A DNA stretch of 44,071 nt, from positions 1-44,071 of the IMG/VR virus record IMGVR_UViG_3300027833_000087; one strand, given 5' to 3'. Of the stretch, positions 25,824 through 33,714 are shown piece by piece (positions within the stretch are counted from its first letter, which is position 1; the number at the start of each line of letters is the position of its first letter). The position numbers and the translations under genes are program-made. Source of the stretch: a virus. Under the pieces are notes generated by a model, which did not search any database, had not been told where the DNA came from, and saw only the letters and a program-made list of their open reading frames with translations.

Positions 25824-28256
25824 TTACCTAGGATCGAACGCTCCTAAGCCAAATCCTCCGCCCATTACGTCATTTCCTGCAGACTCAAAGTTTTTAGCTG
25901 GAGAATCATTTTTTCTTTGCTCGATCATTTCGCTTTGTTGAGTGCCTTGTATTCTTGTGCGTTGGTCTTTGCGATCCTCCATTTCTTTTTCTCTGGCTTG
26001 ATTTTTGTTTACCTCAAGACCCTTAAGCTGCATGTTATACTGGAATTCTAATCCCATTAACTCTTTCTTGGCGGCTACTTCCGTAGACATTTCTTGTTGC
26101 CTTAATTGGCCTTTGAGTTGTTCTAGCTGTGCCTTAGTTTGAAATAAAGCCTGATCTTTTTGTATTTCTGCCTGAGCAGCAACCTGTTGCGCTTGAGCAT
26201 TTGCCTGGGCTTGGGCTTGTATATTAGCCTGTTGCTCCGCCTGTAATCTAGCCTGTCGTTGCTTCTGCTTAACTTTTAGCAATTGGTTTGCTAGCTTTAT
26301 ATTTTTAACTTCGCGTATGTCAATAGCATCAGATAAATCTATAGATCCTTGTTGTAAAGCAACCTGGACATTGTTTTCAAGCATAGCGGATTCTTCTGCG
26401 TCGGGCATTAGTTCAAGAGATATTCCAAAGTCGTGCATGTATAAATCTGACATTTCCTCCAGGATACCTACATTAAATTTACCTATTTTGGTTATAAATG
26501 CTTCCTTAGCTGGATGATACTCTATTATATCCGATATTCTAAGTGACAAACATTCACAAAGCTCTCTTGTTAAATACAACCCAGAGTCAAGTATATGCCT
26601 TGTTGCAGTGTTTGAATTTGCTGCTGCTAATTTTTGTACACCTACTAATGCTCTAGAATCAGGTGTAGACCCGTCTCTTGCTTCGTTTAATCCAGTTACA
26701 TCTCTTATCATTTGCAGATAATAGTTGTACGTAGATATTAATGTTTGTAGCTTTTGACCACCGCTACCAGTAGGCACTTCTTGTATAGGTACTTTACCAG
26801 GGTTCATGTCCCCTTCTTGCGTAAATGATCTACCTATTATAGAACCCGTTTGAAAAAACATATTCAATGCTTCCTGCGGATTGTAATTTGTACCGTTGCC
26901 TAAATCAACCTCGTTGATTCCATCAGCGTCAAGATAAACACCATCAGGTATCATTCTTTGCAGTACTTGTTGTAATTTTAAGTGAGTTAGTTGCACCATG
27001 TCAGCAAATCCTGTGCACTTGCTTACTAATGATTCTATTCTACCCTTGTACATTCTAGGGGCAGTAATAGCGTAATTCATTTTAACCTTAGTTACATCAC
27101 TTTTGGGGCGCATCATGTTTTTTGCCATTTCCCACTTAAGCATAATATCAGTACCAACAATCATTACCCCTTCGTAAAGTACTTCAAGTGATCTTGACAT
27201 TTTGCCAAATTGTTCCTCAAGCATCTCTACTGGCGGATCAAACTGATCGTCTCTTACTATTATTTTAGTTGCTCCTGTGGAAGTTTCTTTAACTTTGTAT
27301 ACTTCATTCATGTAAGTTTTATAATTAAAGTATAAAACCTGTATGACGTTTGAATCTCTATTGTTGTTATATTCGTTACTTACGTTAGTATCAAAGACCC
27401 CGTAATTTTGTGTTCCTTGTTGCTGGATTCTTTCTAATTGATCCTGCGTTAAACTTGGGAATTGCTTTTTAAGCTCGTTTATAGGTACAAATTTTACTTC
27501 GCCGGCATAATATATGTCTTGAAAATAAGGATCCTCGGTATAAGAATATACTAAATAAGCTGGATCAACGTAATCAATAGTTACTCCTTCTGATTCTGAA
27601 AAGTTATTTTTAACAGCTCCAATACCTAAAGTAGCGAGATCTAAATAAGTTCTCCTTTTTGTTAAATCATATCTGTTTTCGTCAAGTAATGTATTAAGGG
27701 CAGTTTCCTCCGCTATTTCAATACCTTGCTTGTAAGTAAGTTGCATGTGTATGTCAAGCTCCTCTTGTGAATCGGGTAATGTTTCTGGGGGGTTTTCAAA
27801 AAGATTAATACCGAAGTTTTCTTGCGCAAAATTGTTAAGCTCTTCCGTTTGCTTATCTCTTATTACGGATTCCATATAAGCAGATCTTTTACTTATACCG
27901 TACGGATCTTGTGAATAAGTAGTAATATCAAAAGACCTATCAGCAATACCGTTTACAACTATATCAACAAACTTTGATAATATAGGCACAGGCTTCCAAT
28001 CTAAATTCAAGTAAGATAAATCTCCATTAATAGAAAGTTCGTCTTTATACTTCTGCACAGGTTGTTCACCTCTTGCGTATAACCTTAAGTTATGAAAAGT
28101 ATTTTGATTGCTTCTATAGCGAGTAGCCCCTGTATTACTGGAAAACCATTCGTTTTGAATCGCTCTACCAACCTGTAACCCGTAACTCTCAGAAACTTTT
28201 TCTTGATCACTTACTACCTGGCTAGGGAAAAAACTATTTATTGCATTTATCGCCAT
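25824..28256 (-). CDS. Portal protein
   Basis: 810 aa, right after TerL with a 1-nt gap, the expected place for the dodecameric DNA-entry ring. Residues 1-650 are a mixed alpha/beta body with R-D-V-T-G-L-N-E-A-R-D-G-S-T in the region of the portal stem helices. Residues about 655-770 are a Gln/Ala-rich coiled coil (A-Q-A-Q-A-N-A-Q-A-Q-Q-V-A). S-P-A-K-N-F is at 785-790 in the glycine-rich tail G-G-G-F-G-L-G-A-F. The tail S-P-A-K links the portal to the small basic S-P-x-K proteins encoded elsewhere in the late unit. The length is at the large end for podoviral portals. Confidence is from context and domain layout. Confidence 0.87.
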   Translation of the reverse strand: MAINAINSFFPSQVVSDQEKVSESYGLQVGRAIQNEWFSSNTGATRYRSNQNTFHNLRLYARGEQPVQKYKDELSINGDLSYLNLDWKPVPILSKFVDIVVNGIADRSFDITTYSQDPYGISKRSAYMESVIRDKQTEELNNFAQENFGINLFENPPETLPDSQEELDIHMQLTYKQGIEIAEETALNTLLDENRYDLTKRRTYLDLATLGIGAVKNNFSESEGVTIDYVDPAYLVYSYTEDPYFQDIYYAGEVKFVPINELKKQFPSLTQDQLERIQQQGTQNYGVFDTNVSNEYNNNRDSNVIQVLYFNYKTYMNEVYKVKETSTGATKIIVRDDQFDPPVEMLEEQFGKMSRSLEVLYEGVMIVGTDIMLKWEMAKNMMRPKSDVTKVKMNYAITAPRMYKGRIESLVSKCTGFADMVQLTHLKLQQVLQRMIPDGVYLDADGINEVDLGNGTNYNPQEALNMFFQTGSIIGRSFTQEGDMNPGKVPIQEVPTGSGGQKLQTLISTYNYYLQMIRDVTGLNEARDGSTPDSRALVGVQKLAAANSNTATRHILDSGLYLTRELCECLSLRISDIIEYHPAKEAFITKIGKFNVGILEEMSDLYMHDFGISLELMPDAEESAMLENNVQVALQQGSIDLSDAIDIREVKNIKLANQLLKVKQKQRQARLQAEQQANIQAQAQANAQAQQVAAQAEIQKDQALFQTKAQLEQLKGQLRQQEMSTEVAAKKELMGLEFQYNMQLKGLEVNKNQAREKEMEDRKDQRTRIQGTQQSEMIEQRKNDSPAKNFESAGNDVMGGGFGLGAFDPR

Positions 28257-28257
28257 A

Positions 28258-30471
28258 TTATCTTTTTATTATTTTTGATGCGTTACCTTCGTGGGTATAT
28301 TTCGCAAATCTTAAATTAACAACTTGCCTCTGCCTAATATTACTAGGCCTATATAGATCTTTGTTGCAAGCCATTATAGCAAGCCCAGAGCTAATAGCTG
28401 CATCAAACTTTGTCCTATTATTTATATCAAATTTAGACCAGTCGTTTAATGTCTCATTAAAATACATTGTCCCGTACTCTCCTTCGTCATTAAGCCCTAC
28501 GTGTCTGTCTATATACATTTCAATAGCAGCAGCGTGTGCTTGTTTTATATCCTCACTTGAATTTGGTATTCCACCTATTTCTTTCTCGGTAACAGACAGC
28601 TTGTTCCATAGCTTGTCTGGTCTGTTCATAGAGTAACCTCTATACCCCCTTCTTTTAAAGTAATATAAAAGTCTTGGCTTGTTATTTTCACACAATAAAG
28701 GCATTCCATAAAATACGCATGCCATAAGGACGTCTTCAAAAAATATCTCAGCGGTTTGAGGCCTTGCTACATACTCTAAAAAGAAAGTACTTGGCGGAGC
28801 GTCTTCCATACTAAATTTGGTTAAACCGTGCAAAGCACCCTTGGATCCTCTGCCGTCAGTTGTACCTGATATATCGTAACTATCACAACCAAAAGCACCC
28901 ATGTGTTCATTGCCAGGATGTTTAACGCCGTTTTTGATTACTTGCCTGTTCTGTATACTATATTCAGGTGTCCAAGAAATTAAAAATCTTCCTTGAGGGT
29001 TTGGCGTAAATACCACCTTGGTGTCTTTAATACCGTTTTCCCAATGAAAACTACCTTTAGTTAATACATTGCTGTTCCTTAGATCTTCGTTGTAATCTAT
29101 TTGTTCGTATATTTTTGCTAAATTAAATATACTATTTTTTGTTTCATCTCTAAAAGCGTGTTCCTCTGTTCTAGGGAATTGTCGGTAAAACTCATTTAGA
29201 GCATCCTGGTCGCCTTTTAATCCTTCAACCTCATTATTCCAGTGCTCTATAACCCCGACGTCTATAACGTCTCCGTGCGGGTCCACAGTGCCTTCTGGTG
29301 GCGTATTAAATACAGCGTGCCCGTATTCATCTATAAAGCCTTCGTAATTCCATTCCATGGGAATAAACAAAGAATACAGCCCGGATCTAGTTTGACCGTT
29401 GGCATTTCTTTTAGTTACATCTGAGCTATTATATAGCTTTTTAAAATTCTCTCCCCCTTTATCTAATGCGTTTGATGTTGATCCCATCATACACTTACCA
29501 ATAATACGACTACCTAATCTTAATGTTGTTTTCGTGACCCTCCAGTTGTTGAGGATGTTGTTCGGCCTTTCCCATTTACCGCTCTCATCGTGGACGAGGA
29601 GTTTAAGTTTCTCCCCATCGTACGCATTGTCCCCTGTGTTCTTCCAGTCAATGGTGGTATCAAGGCCTGCGAGCGATTCCGTCTTGTCATTCGAATCGAG
29701 TCTGCGTCGTGTGAATTTGGATGCGGGTACTCTGTATGCGAGTTCTGTTTTGGGACGGTCCATTCCGTCTTGTATTGGTTTGAAAAAGAATGGGTAGTTA
29801 ACAGATATGGGTACAACCTTATCGGTGAACATTTTCTTCGCATCGGCCCCAGATTTGGACAATATTCCAATCCGTGCATCGCTTGATATGGTTGCGAGGT
29901 TAACTGTCTCCCCTGACCCCATGAACGAAAAACCCGAACGTCTGTTCTTAAGATAACACATACCATAACATCTTCTGTCGGCTTTACAAGCTTCCCAGAA
30001 TATGAAGAATAATCTGTTTGATTCTCTAAAGTCAGGTTGCCCAACGTCAATCTTGGTCCACTGCAAGTACATAAAGTGAGTACCAGTAAGGTAAGTGTCC
30101 ACGCCTTTATTATTGAACCAATGACCGTTCTCTCTTTTGTTGAAATTTTCATCTATATATTCCCCCCATTTTGTTTTGAATCCCTCAGGGTAATCCCTCC
30201 AATCAAAAATGCTTTTTATGCCTTTCAATTCTTTTGGGTATTCCTCTGGAGTCCATTTGTTAGTAGCTTTACTTAATTTGCCTGGAGATTTAGGCAGCGC
30301 TATCTTTAGATTCTGTATCTTATAGATTTCACCTATTTGTCCAGTCTTGCTTATAACAACAACGTCGTGTTCCTTGTTATAGCCATATTCCCATTTTTTA
30401 CCTTTATTAAGCCGCGTAATTGTTGTGCGCCTTATAGGTTCTATTATTTGATATAGTTCTTGGGTATACAT
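28258..30471 (-). CDS. terL: Terminase large subunit
   Basis: 737 aa; it packages DNA through the portal using ATP, then cuts it. ATPase: K175-N-R-R-S-G-F-S182 is the variant Walker A of large terminases; L291-L-V-H-D295-E296 is Walker B with the catalytic Glu; G330-S-T-S333 is the coupling motif. Y-R-Q-F-P-R-T-E-E-H-A-F (429-440) is the usual linker. Nuclease: D530 (G-C-D-S-Y-D), E595 (L-L-C-E-N-N) and D690 (K-F-D-A-A-I) fit the RNase H-like metal triad. The start overlaps the end of the TerS candidate by 1 nt, and the portal gene follows. The length is usual for this branch of terminases. Confidence 0.93.
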   Translation of the reverse strand: MYTQELYQIIEPIRRTTITRLNKGKKWEYGYNKEHDVVVISKTGQIGEIYKIQNLKIALPKSPGKLSKATNKWTPEEYPKELKGIKSIFDWRDYPEGFKTKWGEYIDENFNKRENGHWFNNKGVDTYLTGTHFMYLQWTKIDVGQPDFRESNRLFFIFWEACKADRRCYGMCYLKNRRSGFSFMGSGETVNLATISSDARIGILSKSGADAKKMFTDKVVPISVNYPFFFKPIQDGMDRPKTELAYRVPASKFTRRRLDSNDKTESLAGLDTTIDWKNTGDNAYDGEKLKLLVHDESGKWERPNNILNNWRVTKTTLRLGSRIIGKCMMGSTSNALDKGGENFKKLYNSSDVTKRNANGQTRSGLYSLFIPMEWNYEGFIDEYGHAVFNTPPEGTVDPHGDVIDVGVIEHWNNEVEGLKGDQDALNEFYRQFPRTEEHAFRDETKNSIFNLAKIYEQIDYNEDLRNSNVLTKGSFHWENGIKDTKVVFTPNPQGRFLISWTPEYSIQNRQVIKNGVKHPGNEHMGAFGCDSYDISGTTDGRGSKGALHGLTKFSMEDAPPSTFFLEYVARPQTAEIFFEDVLMACVFYGMPLLCENNKPRLLYYFKRRGYRGYSMNRPDKLWNKLSVTEKEIGGIPNSSEDIKQAHAAAIEMYIDRHVGLNDEGEYGTMYFNETLNDWSKFDINNRTKFDAAISSGLAIMACNKDLYRPSNIRQRQVVNLRFAKYTHEGNASKIIKR

Positions 30472-30746
30472 TATTTGGATCTATTTTCAGCAAATCCACC
30501 GAAGCTAGTAGTTTCAACTTCTTGCCTAGGTTTATTCTCGAGGATTCTTTCTTCCTCTTCAATACGGTTAAGTATTTCAAACGCGTCAAATATAGCCAGC
30601 TTTTTTGTAGCTGCTGCATTCTTGAGTCTGTCTGCTGAAATGTCATCGTCTGAATCCACGATGTCTTCTTTAGCTACTTTAATGAGTTCCTCTACTGCTC
30701 TGTGCCCAGCTCGGATTATATTCCTCTTCGTTTCCTTTGTGTCCAT
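30471..30746 (-). CDS. Putative terminase small subunit
   Basis: 91 aa, helical and charged, directly before terL and sharing one base with it. The sequence has an N-terminal basic helix (R-N-I-I-R-A-G-H-R-A-V-E-E) and a long Ala/Glu-rich helix (A-A-A-T-K-K-L-A-I-F-D-A-F). TerS proteins recognise DNA and regulate the motor; they are small, helical and encoded just here. The first 68 nt overlap the end of the GroES-like gene in another frame; the only ATG available for this frame is the one used. The assignment is by position and shape. Confidence 0.65.
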   Translation of the reverse strand: MDTKETKRNIIRAGHRAVEELIKVAKEDIVDSDDDISADRLKNAAATKKLAIFDAFEILNRIEEEERILENKPRQEVETTSFGGFAENRSK

Positions 30747-31281
30747 AATTGATTGTAATTGAATTGTTGGGTACTCGGTATAACCTCTGCCCGTCTATAA
30801 TAAATTCGTATTCTGATGTAGGCCTAAAACCTATTAATGTGTCAAGACCTATTTCTTCGCTGTACTTAATAAGCCCTATTAAAGGCTTTTCAAAATCCAT
30901 TGAAAACATTTTGGTTTCTTTAACCGGCATTACAAAGCAAAAACCTTCTAATGCTTTCCACTCACCGTTTCTTCTATAAGCGTATATTTGATCAGGTTGC
31001 GCTAAGTAGGTCTCTTCAGTTAGATAGCTTTTACTATTTTTCTCTTTACCTCTTACGTCTCTAAATCTTCTGAATACATTGTGATGCACTATAACCTCAT
31101 CACCTTCTTTTATTTCTTTATATTTCTCCGCTAATGGTAAACTTAAAACAACACCAACTCTATTCGAGTACTCATGGTTTTGCAATTCAGTATTAAGCAA
31201 TAGCTCTTGTCCGTCGATAGTTGTTTGTCCTGTCGTTCTAGCACCTTTTGGCGATACTAGGTAATTAAATACACTCTGCAT
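30679..31281 (-). CDS. GroES-like protein, apparently two co-chaperonin-like units
   Basis: Start chosen at 31281 (MQSVFNYLVSPKGARTTGQT, 200 aa), 1 nt after the previous stop; the longer frame from 31353 would overlap that gene by 71 nt. The first half reads F-N-Y-L-V-S-P, a polar loop, then N-R-V-G-V-V-L-S-L-P and I-K-E-G-D-E-V-I-V-H-H-N-V-F-R, the strand-loop-strand order of GroES. The second half repeats the order: F-C-F-V-M-P-V, then P-L-I-G-L-I-K-Y, then S-E-Y-E-F-I-I-D-G-Q-R-L-Y-R-V-P, close to the GroES C-terminus T-E-V-K-x-D-G-x-E-Y-L-I. A true GroES is encoded 3.5 kb away, so this may be a second, phage-specific GroEL cap. The fold is an inference from pattern. Confidence 0.55.
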   Translation of the reverse strand: MQSVFNYLVSPKGARTTGQTTIDGQELLLNTELQNHEYSNRVGVVLSLPLAEKYKEIKEGDEVIVHHNVFRRFRDVRGKEKNSKSYLTEETYLAQPDQIYAYRRNGEWKALEGFCFVMPVKETKMFSMDFEKPLIGLIKYSEEIGLDTLIGFRPTSEYEFIIDGQRLYRVPNNSITINYGHKGNEEEYNPSWAQSSRGTH

Positions 31282-31282
31282 T

Positions 31283-31501
31283 CTACCATGCAATATTGTA
31301 TTCCACAGATATAGACATATTCTTATTGAAGTCTTTCCATGGCATGATAACATCCCCTTTTGATATATAGATTGAGTACTTTGTTTCCTCTTCTATAATG
31401 TTCTCTATAGTATGACCACCATACACTTCCTGTCCAACAGTATAGTGCATGGCATCATTCTTATAGTCTTTGCCTACACTAATCTTTCGTATCAGCTGCA
31501 T
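31283..31501 (-). CDS. Small conserved-looking phage protein, function unknown
   Basis: 72 aa starting MQLIRKISVGKDYKNDAMHY. Beta-rich with G-Q-E-V-Y-G-G-H-T-I-E and D-V-I-M-P-W-K-D-F-N. I recall similar short proteins beside terminase genes of marine phages but no function. It overlaps the gene before it by 23 nt and is followed 1 nt later by the GroES-like start, so it is translated within the same tight block. No membrane segment or enzymatic motif is evident. Confidence 0.7.
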   Translation of the reverse strand: MQLIRKISVGKDYKNDAMHYTVGQEVYGGHTIENIIEEETKYSIYISKGDVIMPWKDFNKNMSISVEYNIAW

Positions 31502-31757
31502 GTTCTGTAATTTCCCCAGTACTGAGATTAATATTTACATCTCCGTATTTAGCGGCTAGTATTTTTTGAGTGCTTTCAACTTCTTTATTAAGCAATAGTA
31601 TATCCGCTATCAACTTAGCTTTATGCGCTTCGATTCCACCTATTTGCATTTGAACTTCACTAACGCTATTAACCGCTGTTTGCAGCTCTTTTAATTCAGT
31701 TTCGCTTAATGATTTTTTCACTGCTGTGAATTCTGTGTACTCTTTTACTTTTTTCAT
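31479..31757 (-). CDS. Small helical (coiled-coil) protein, function unknown
   Basis: 92 aa. Residues about 15-70 form a long heptad-like helix pair (L-S-E-T-E-L-K-E-L-Q-T-A-V and A-K-L-I-A-D-I-L-L-L-N-K-E-V) ending with a short strand (Y-G-D-V-N-I-N-L-S-T-G-E). That hairpin of two helices resembles prefoldin-like coiled coils, which would fit the GroES-like neighbour, but this is a guess from shape. It starts 17 nt after the stop of the 46-aa gene and overlaps the next gene by 23 nt. Confidence 0.65.
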   Translation of the reverse strand: MKKVKEYTEFTAVKKSLSETELKELQTAVNSVSEVQMQIGGIEAHKAKLIADILLLNKEVESTQKILAAKYGDVNINLSTGEITEHAADTKD

Positions 31758-31774
31758 AATATTAAATTTAATTG

Positions 31775-31915
31775 TTACTTATATGGAAACATCTTATTTA
31801 ATGTTTCTTTTCTTTTATCACAACCGCAATCCCAAGGTAAAGCCTTAACAGCTTTTTTAATTCCGGTTACGGTTGTAATTTTTTCTATTGTATCTCCTAG
31901 TCCTTTTGCTTTCAC
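31775..31915 (-). CDS. Small Cys-containing protein with GTG start
   Basis: 46 aa found by hand translation. GTG start overlaps the TGA of the preceding gene as GTGA, a coupling arrangement. The product reads K-A-K-G-L-G-D-T-I-E-K-I-T-T-V-T-G-I-K-K, then L-P-W-D-C-G-C-D-K-R-K-E, ending K-M-F-P-Y-K. The C-G-C pair in a basic context recalls small Cys-containing phage proteins with K-G-L-G-D-T-I-E-K-I and D-C-G-C. No function is known to me. Coupling and the coherent sequence make it likely real; it lacks an ATG. Confidence 0.65.
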   Translation of the reverse strand: MKAKGLGDTIEKITTVTGIKKAVKALPWDCGCDKRKETLNKMFPYK

Positions 31916-32856
31916 TTTTTAAAGTAATTCATTTTCATAGGTGATTTCTTTTTAAAGAAACCTGTGTTTTTCATTTTAGCTACACCCTCGCCGGCATTTT
32001 TTTGCTCATCTCTAGTCAAGCTTCCTGCAGTATCCTCAACATCTTTAAGCCTTGTTTTTTGCGATGTGTCAAATGCGGATTGGCCCTGAGCAGATTGAGT
32101 TGTTGCATTTAGCATTTCAGACTTTGCAACTTTATTAACGTCTTCAGCCTGCTTCTTTTGTCTAGCTCTTCTTTGATCTTTTGCGGAGAGGTCTTTATTA
32201 TCTCTGCGAGCTGCCCTGTCCTCTTTTCTTTGATACTTTTTTTCATTGCGGGCCGCTACTTTTGCTTTCCTTAAATTATTACGGGTAGCGTAAGCACTTG
32301 ATGCTCTTCCTTCAACTTTTCGGTATATCTTTTTATCAGATGGTACCTCGGTTTCGGTGTCTTTACCTTTAACTGTTTTATCAGGGGTGCCTTTTACTGT
32401 TGTTGTATTTGCTTTATCCTTTACTTCCTGAGATAATCCTTTGTATTCATCGCAAGCAGCGTTTCCATTCGCAGCAATGTATTGAGCTGAGCAAGCATCA
32501 TTAGCAGCTCCTACGTAAGGCTTATTAGTAACTACATCTGGTGTGCCTTCTACGAAAGTATCTTCTCCAGGTGTAACAACTGTTGTAGTAGACCTTGCTG
32601 AAAGCTCACCGTTTGGCCCCACCATGTACTGAGCGTTTTTTGAATTTTGTATTGCTTTGTCTGCAGCATTGGTGCCATCTGTTTTTGCTTGCTTAAAAGG
32701 CGAAGACTTCATTGAGTATCCTTTCATCTTACTCGGAGAAGGCATAGTGCGAGTCGTATTGTTTCCGTCAACTCCAGCCGGTCCTACATTTAATAAAGGC
32801 TCTTTTGTTTTGAACATGCCGCTTTTGACTCTGGCTGTAATTGGTTTGTTATTCAT
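31912..32856 (-). CDS. Basic late protein with three S-P-x-K motifs
   Basis: Start chosen at 32856 (314 aa, MNNKPITARVKSGMFKT) because it gives the P-I-T-x-R-V start shared by two other late proteins and only an 8-nt overlap with the previous gene; the longer frame from 32925 would overlap by 77 nt. Motifs: S-P-S-K-M-K 40-45, S-P-F-K-Q-A-K 52-58, S-P-M-K-M 305-309 at the very end. The middle holds a Thr/Lys-rich stretch and a long charged helix (R-R-D-N-K-D-L-S-A-K-D-Q-R-R). Strongly basic, probably partly disordered. Unknown function; likely virion-associated with its motif relatives. Confidence 0.75.
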   Translation of the reverse strand: MNNKPITARVKSGMFKTKEPLLNVGPAGVDGNNTTRTMPSPSKMKGYSMKSSPFKQAKTDGTNAADKAIQNSKNAQYMVGPNGELSARSTTTVVTPGEDTFVEGTPDVVTNKPYVGAANDACSAQYIAANGNAACDEYKGLSQEVKDKANTTTVKGTPDKTVKGKDTETEVPSDKKIYRKVEGRASSAYATRNNLRKAKVAARNEKKYQRKEDRAARRDNKDLSAKDQRRARQKKQAEDVNKVAKSEMLNATTQSAQGQSAFDTSQKTRLKDVEDTAGSLTRDEQKNAGEGVAKMKNTGFFKKKSPMKMNYFKK

Positions 32857-33352
32857 CTGTCTTGGTATTTGTTGTTTTTTCTGTTTCTTTTGTTTTATCG
32901 TCATCGGTGGGCTTATTGCCGTCATTAACGTTAGGATCTAAATCCGTAGCTAATGGCTCTGGGCCTCCGGGATCTACTGGAGTAATAGCTTCTGGTGGGC
33001 TAAAGCCTTCTGACATAGCCGAACCAACATCAACAAACTTTTTTGCCGCTCTACCCGCACCTGTAACCAATGCTTCATTTATTTTTAAAGGCGATCTTGA
33101 CTTTTGGGTTATAGGCCTACTCTTCCCTAAGTCTCCGCTATATCCGTCTTGGAAATAAGCTTCACCTCCGTAAAAGTTTTTCTTTATTTTAGCAGGACTA
33201 GTTATGTTGCCAAACCTTTTTTCTGCTCTGGCTAAACTGCCTGGCTGATCACCACCTTGCCCTTGTCTTGGGCCTGGCGCCGATTTTTCTTGAAACCCGT
33301 GTTGGTTTCTTTTGCCTAGCCTATTGGCTTCTCCTCTAAAATTTAATCCCAT
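32849..33352 (-). CDS. Late protein with S-P-A-K motifs and a segment shared with the 367-aa virion protein
   Basis: Start chosen at 33352 (167 aa, MGLNFRGEANRLGKRN), 2 nt after the previous stop; the frame from 33385 would overlap it. S-P-A-K-I-K-K-N is at 52-59 and S-P-L-K-I-N at 87-92. Residues 98-113, G-A-G-R-A-A-K-K-F-V-D-V-G-S-A-M, match the N-terminus of the 367-aa protein encoded 20 kb away. The C-terminal 50 residues are acidic, Pro/Thr/Asp-rich and disordered (P-T-D-D-D-K-T-K-E-T-E-K). Function unknown; the shared helix suggests both proteins use the same docking or membrane-binding element. Confidence 0.75.
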   Translation of the reverse strand: MGLNFRGEANRLGKRNQHGFQEKSAPGPRQGQGGDQPGSLARAEKRFGNITSPAKIKKNFYGGEAYFQDGYSGDLGKSRPITQKSRSPLKINEALVTGAGRAAKKFVDVGSAMSEGFSPPEAITPVDPGGPEPLATDLDPNVNDGNKPTDDDKTKETEKTTNTKTDE

Positions 33353-33354
33353 AA

Positions 33355-33708
33355 TTATGATTGTTTGTATGCTTCGTTTTCCCACTCAAAATCAGGGTGC
33401 CCCTCATTCATTGTAGCCCTGTCGTATTTTCTAGCAGGAGATCTAGTGTCTCGTTTCCAAGTAACAGAATCGTCTGAGTATTGCAACCTACCAGAAGCCA
33501 TTTGATCTAAATGTACTTTTTCGTGATTAACAGCATCTTGCACTTTGCTTTCAGGCAAGTCCGAGCTAACAAAGATCGTTCCATCTCTATTAGCCTCCGC
33601 TTGTACTCCTTCTTCCAAATCGTCTTTTATAATAACAGGTGTGCCAAACTCTGACGTAGCGTCATGCAACCCAAATATTTCAGAATGTGGTTTTAACCTA
33701 AATGCCAT
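33355..33708 (-). CDS. Small HExxH zincin-like protein
   Basis: 117 aa. V60-N-H62-E63-K-V-H66-L-D-Q-M is a zinc-binding helix HExxH, and W109-E-N-E-A-Y near the end could give the third ligand. The first part (MAFRLKPHSEIFGLHDATSE) and D-G-T-I-F-V-S-S strand before the helix look like a compact minimal metallopeptidase. It also has an R-S-P-A-R-K motif at 89-94. A short peptidase among the S-P-x-K proteins could process them, though no cleavage is shown. It could also be an inactive zincin fold. Gaps of 2 and 6 nt join it to its neighbours. Confidence 0.7.
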   Translation of the reverse strand: MAFRLKPHSEIFGLHDATSEFGTPVIIKDDLEEGVQAEANRDGTIFVSSDLPESKVQDAVNHEKVHLDQMASGRLQYSDDSVTWKRDTRSPARKYDRATMNEGHPDFEWENEAYKQS

Positions 33709-33714
33709 TTATAC

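Noticed and set aside
29520-30152. A 210-aa minus-strand frame inside the terminase region
   Set aside because: It overlaps terL completely in another frame, and its product is Arg/Thr/Ser-rich without any domain; terL has full ATPase and nuclease motifs.
28258-30471. S-P-G-K in TerL as part of the S-P-x-K family
   Set aside because: It is a single copy without the surrounding basic and Q/I/M/N pattern, and lies in a conserved enzyme, so chance is more likely.
30679-31353. Longer start at 31353 for the GroES-like gene
   Set aside because: It would overlap the 72-aa gene by 71 nt and add a Cys/Trp-rich segment unlike GroES; the ATG at 31281 lies 1 nt after the previous stop.
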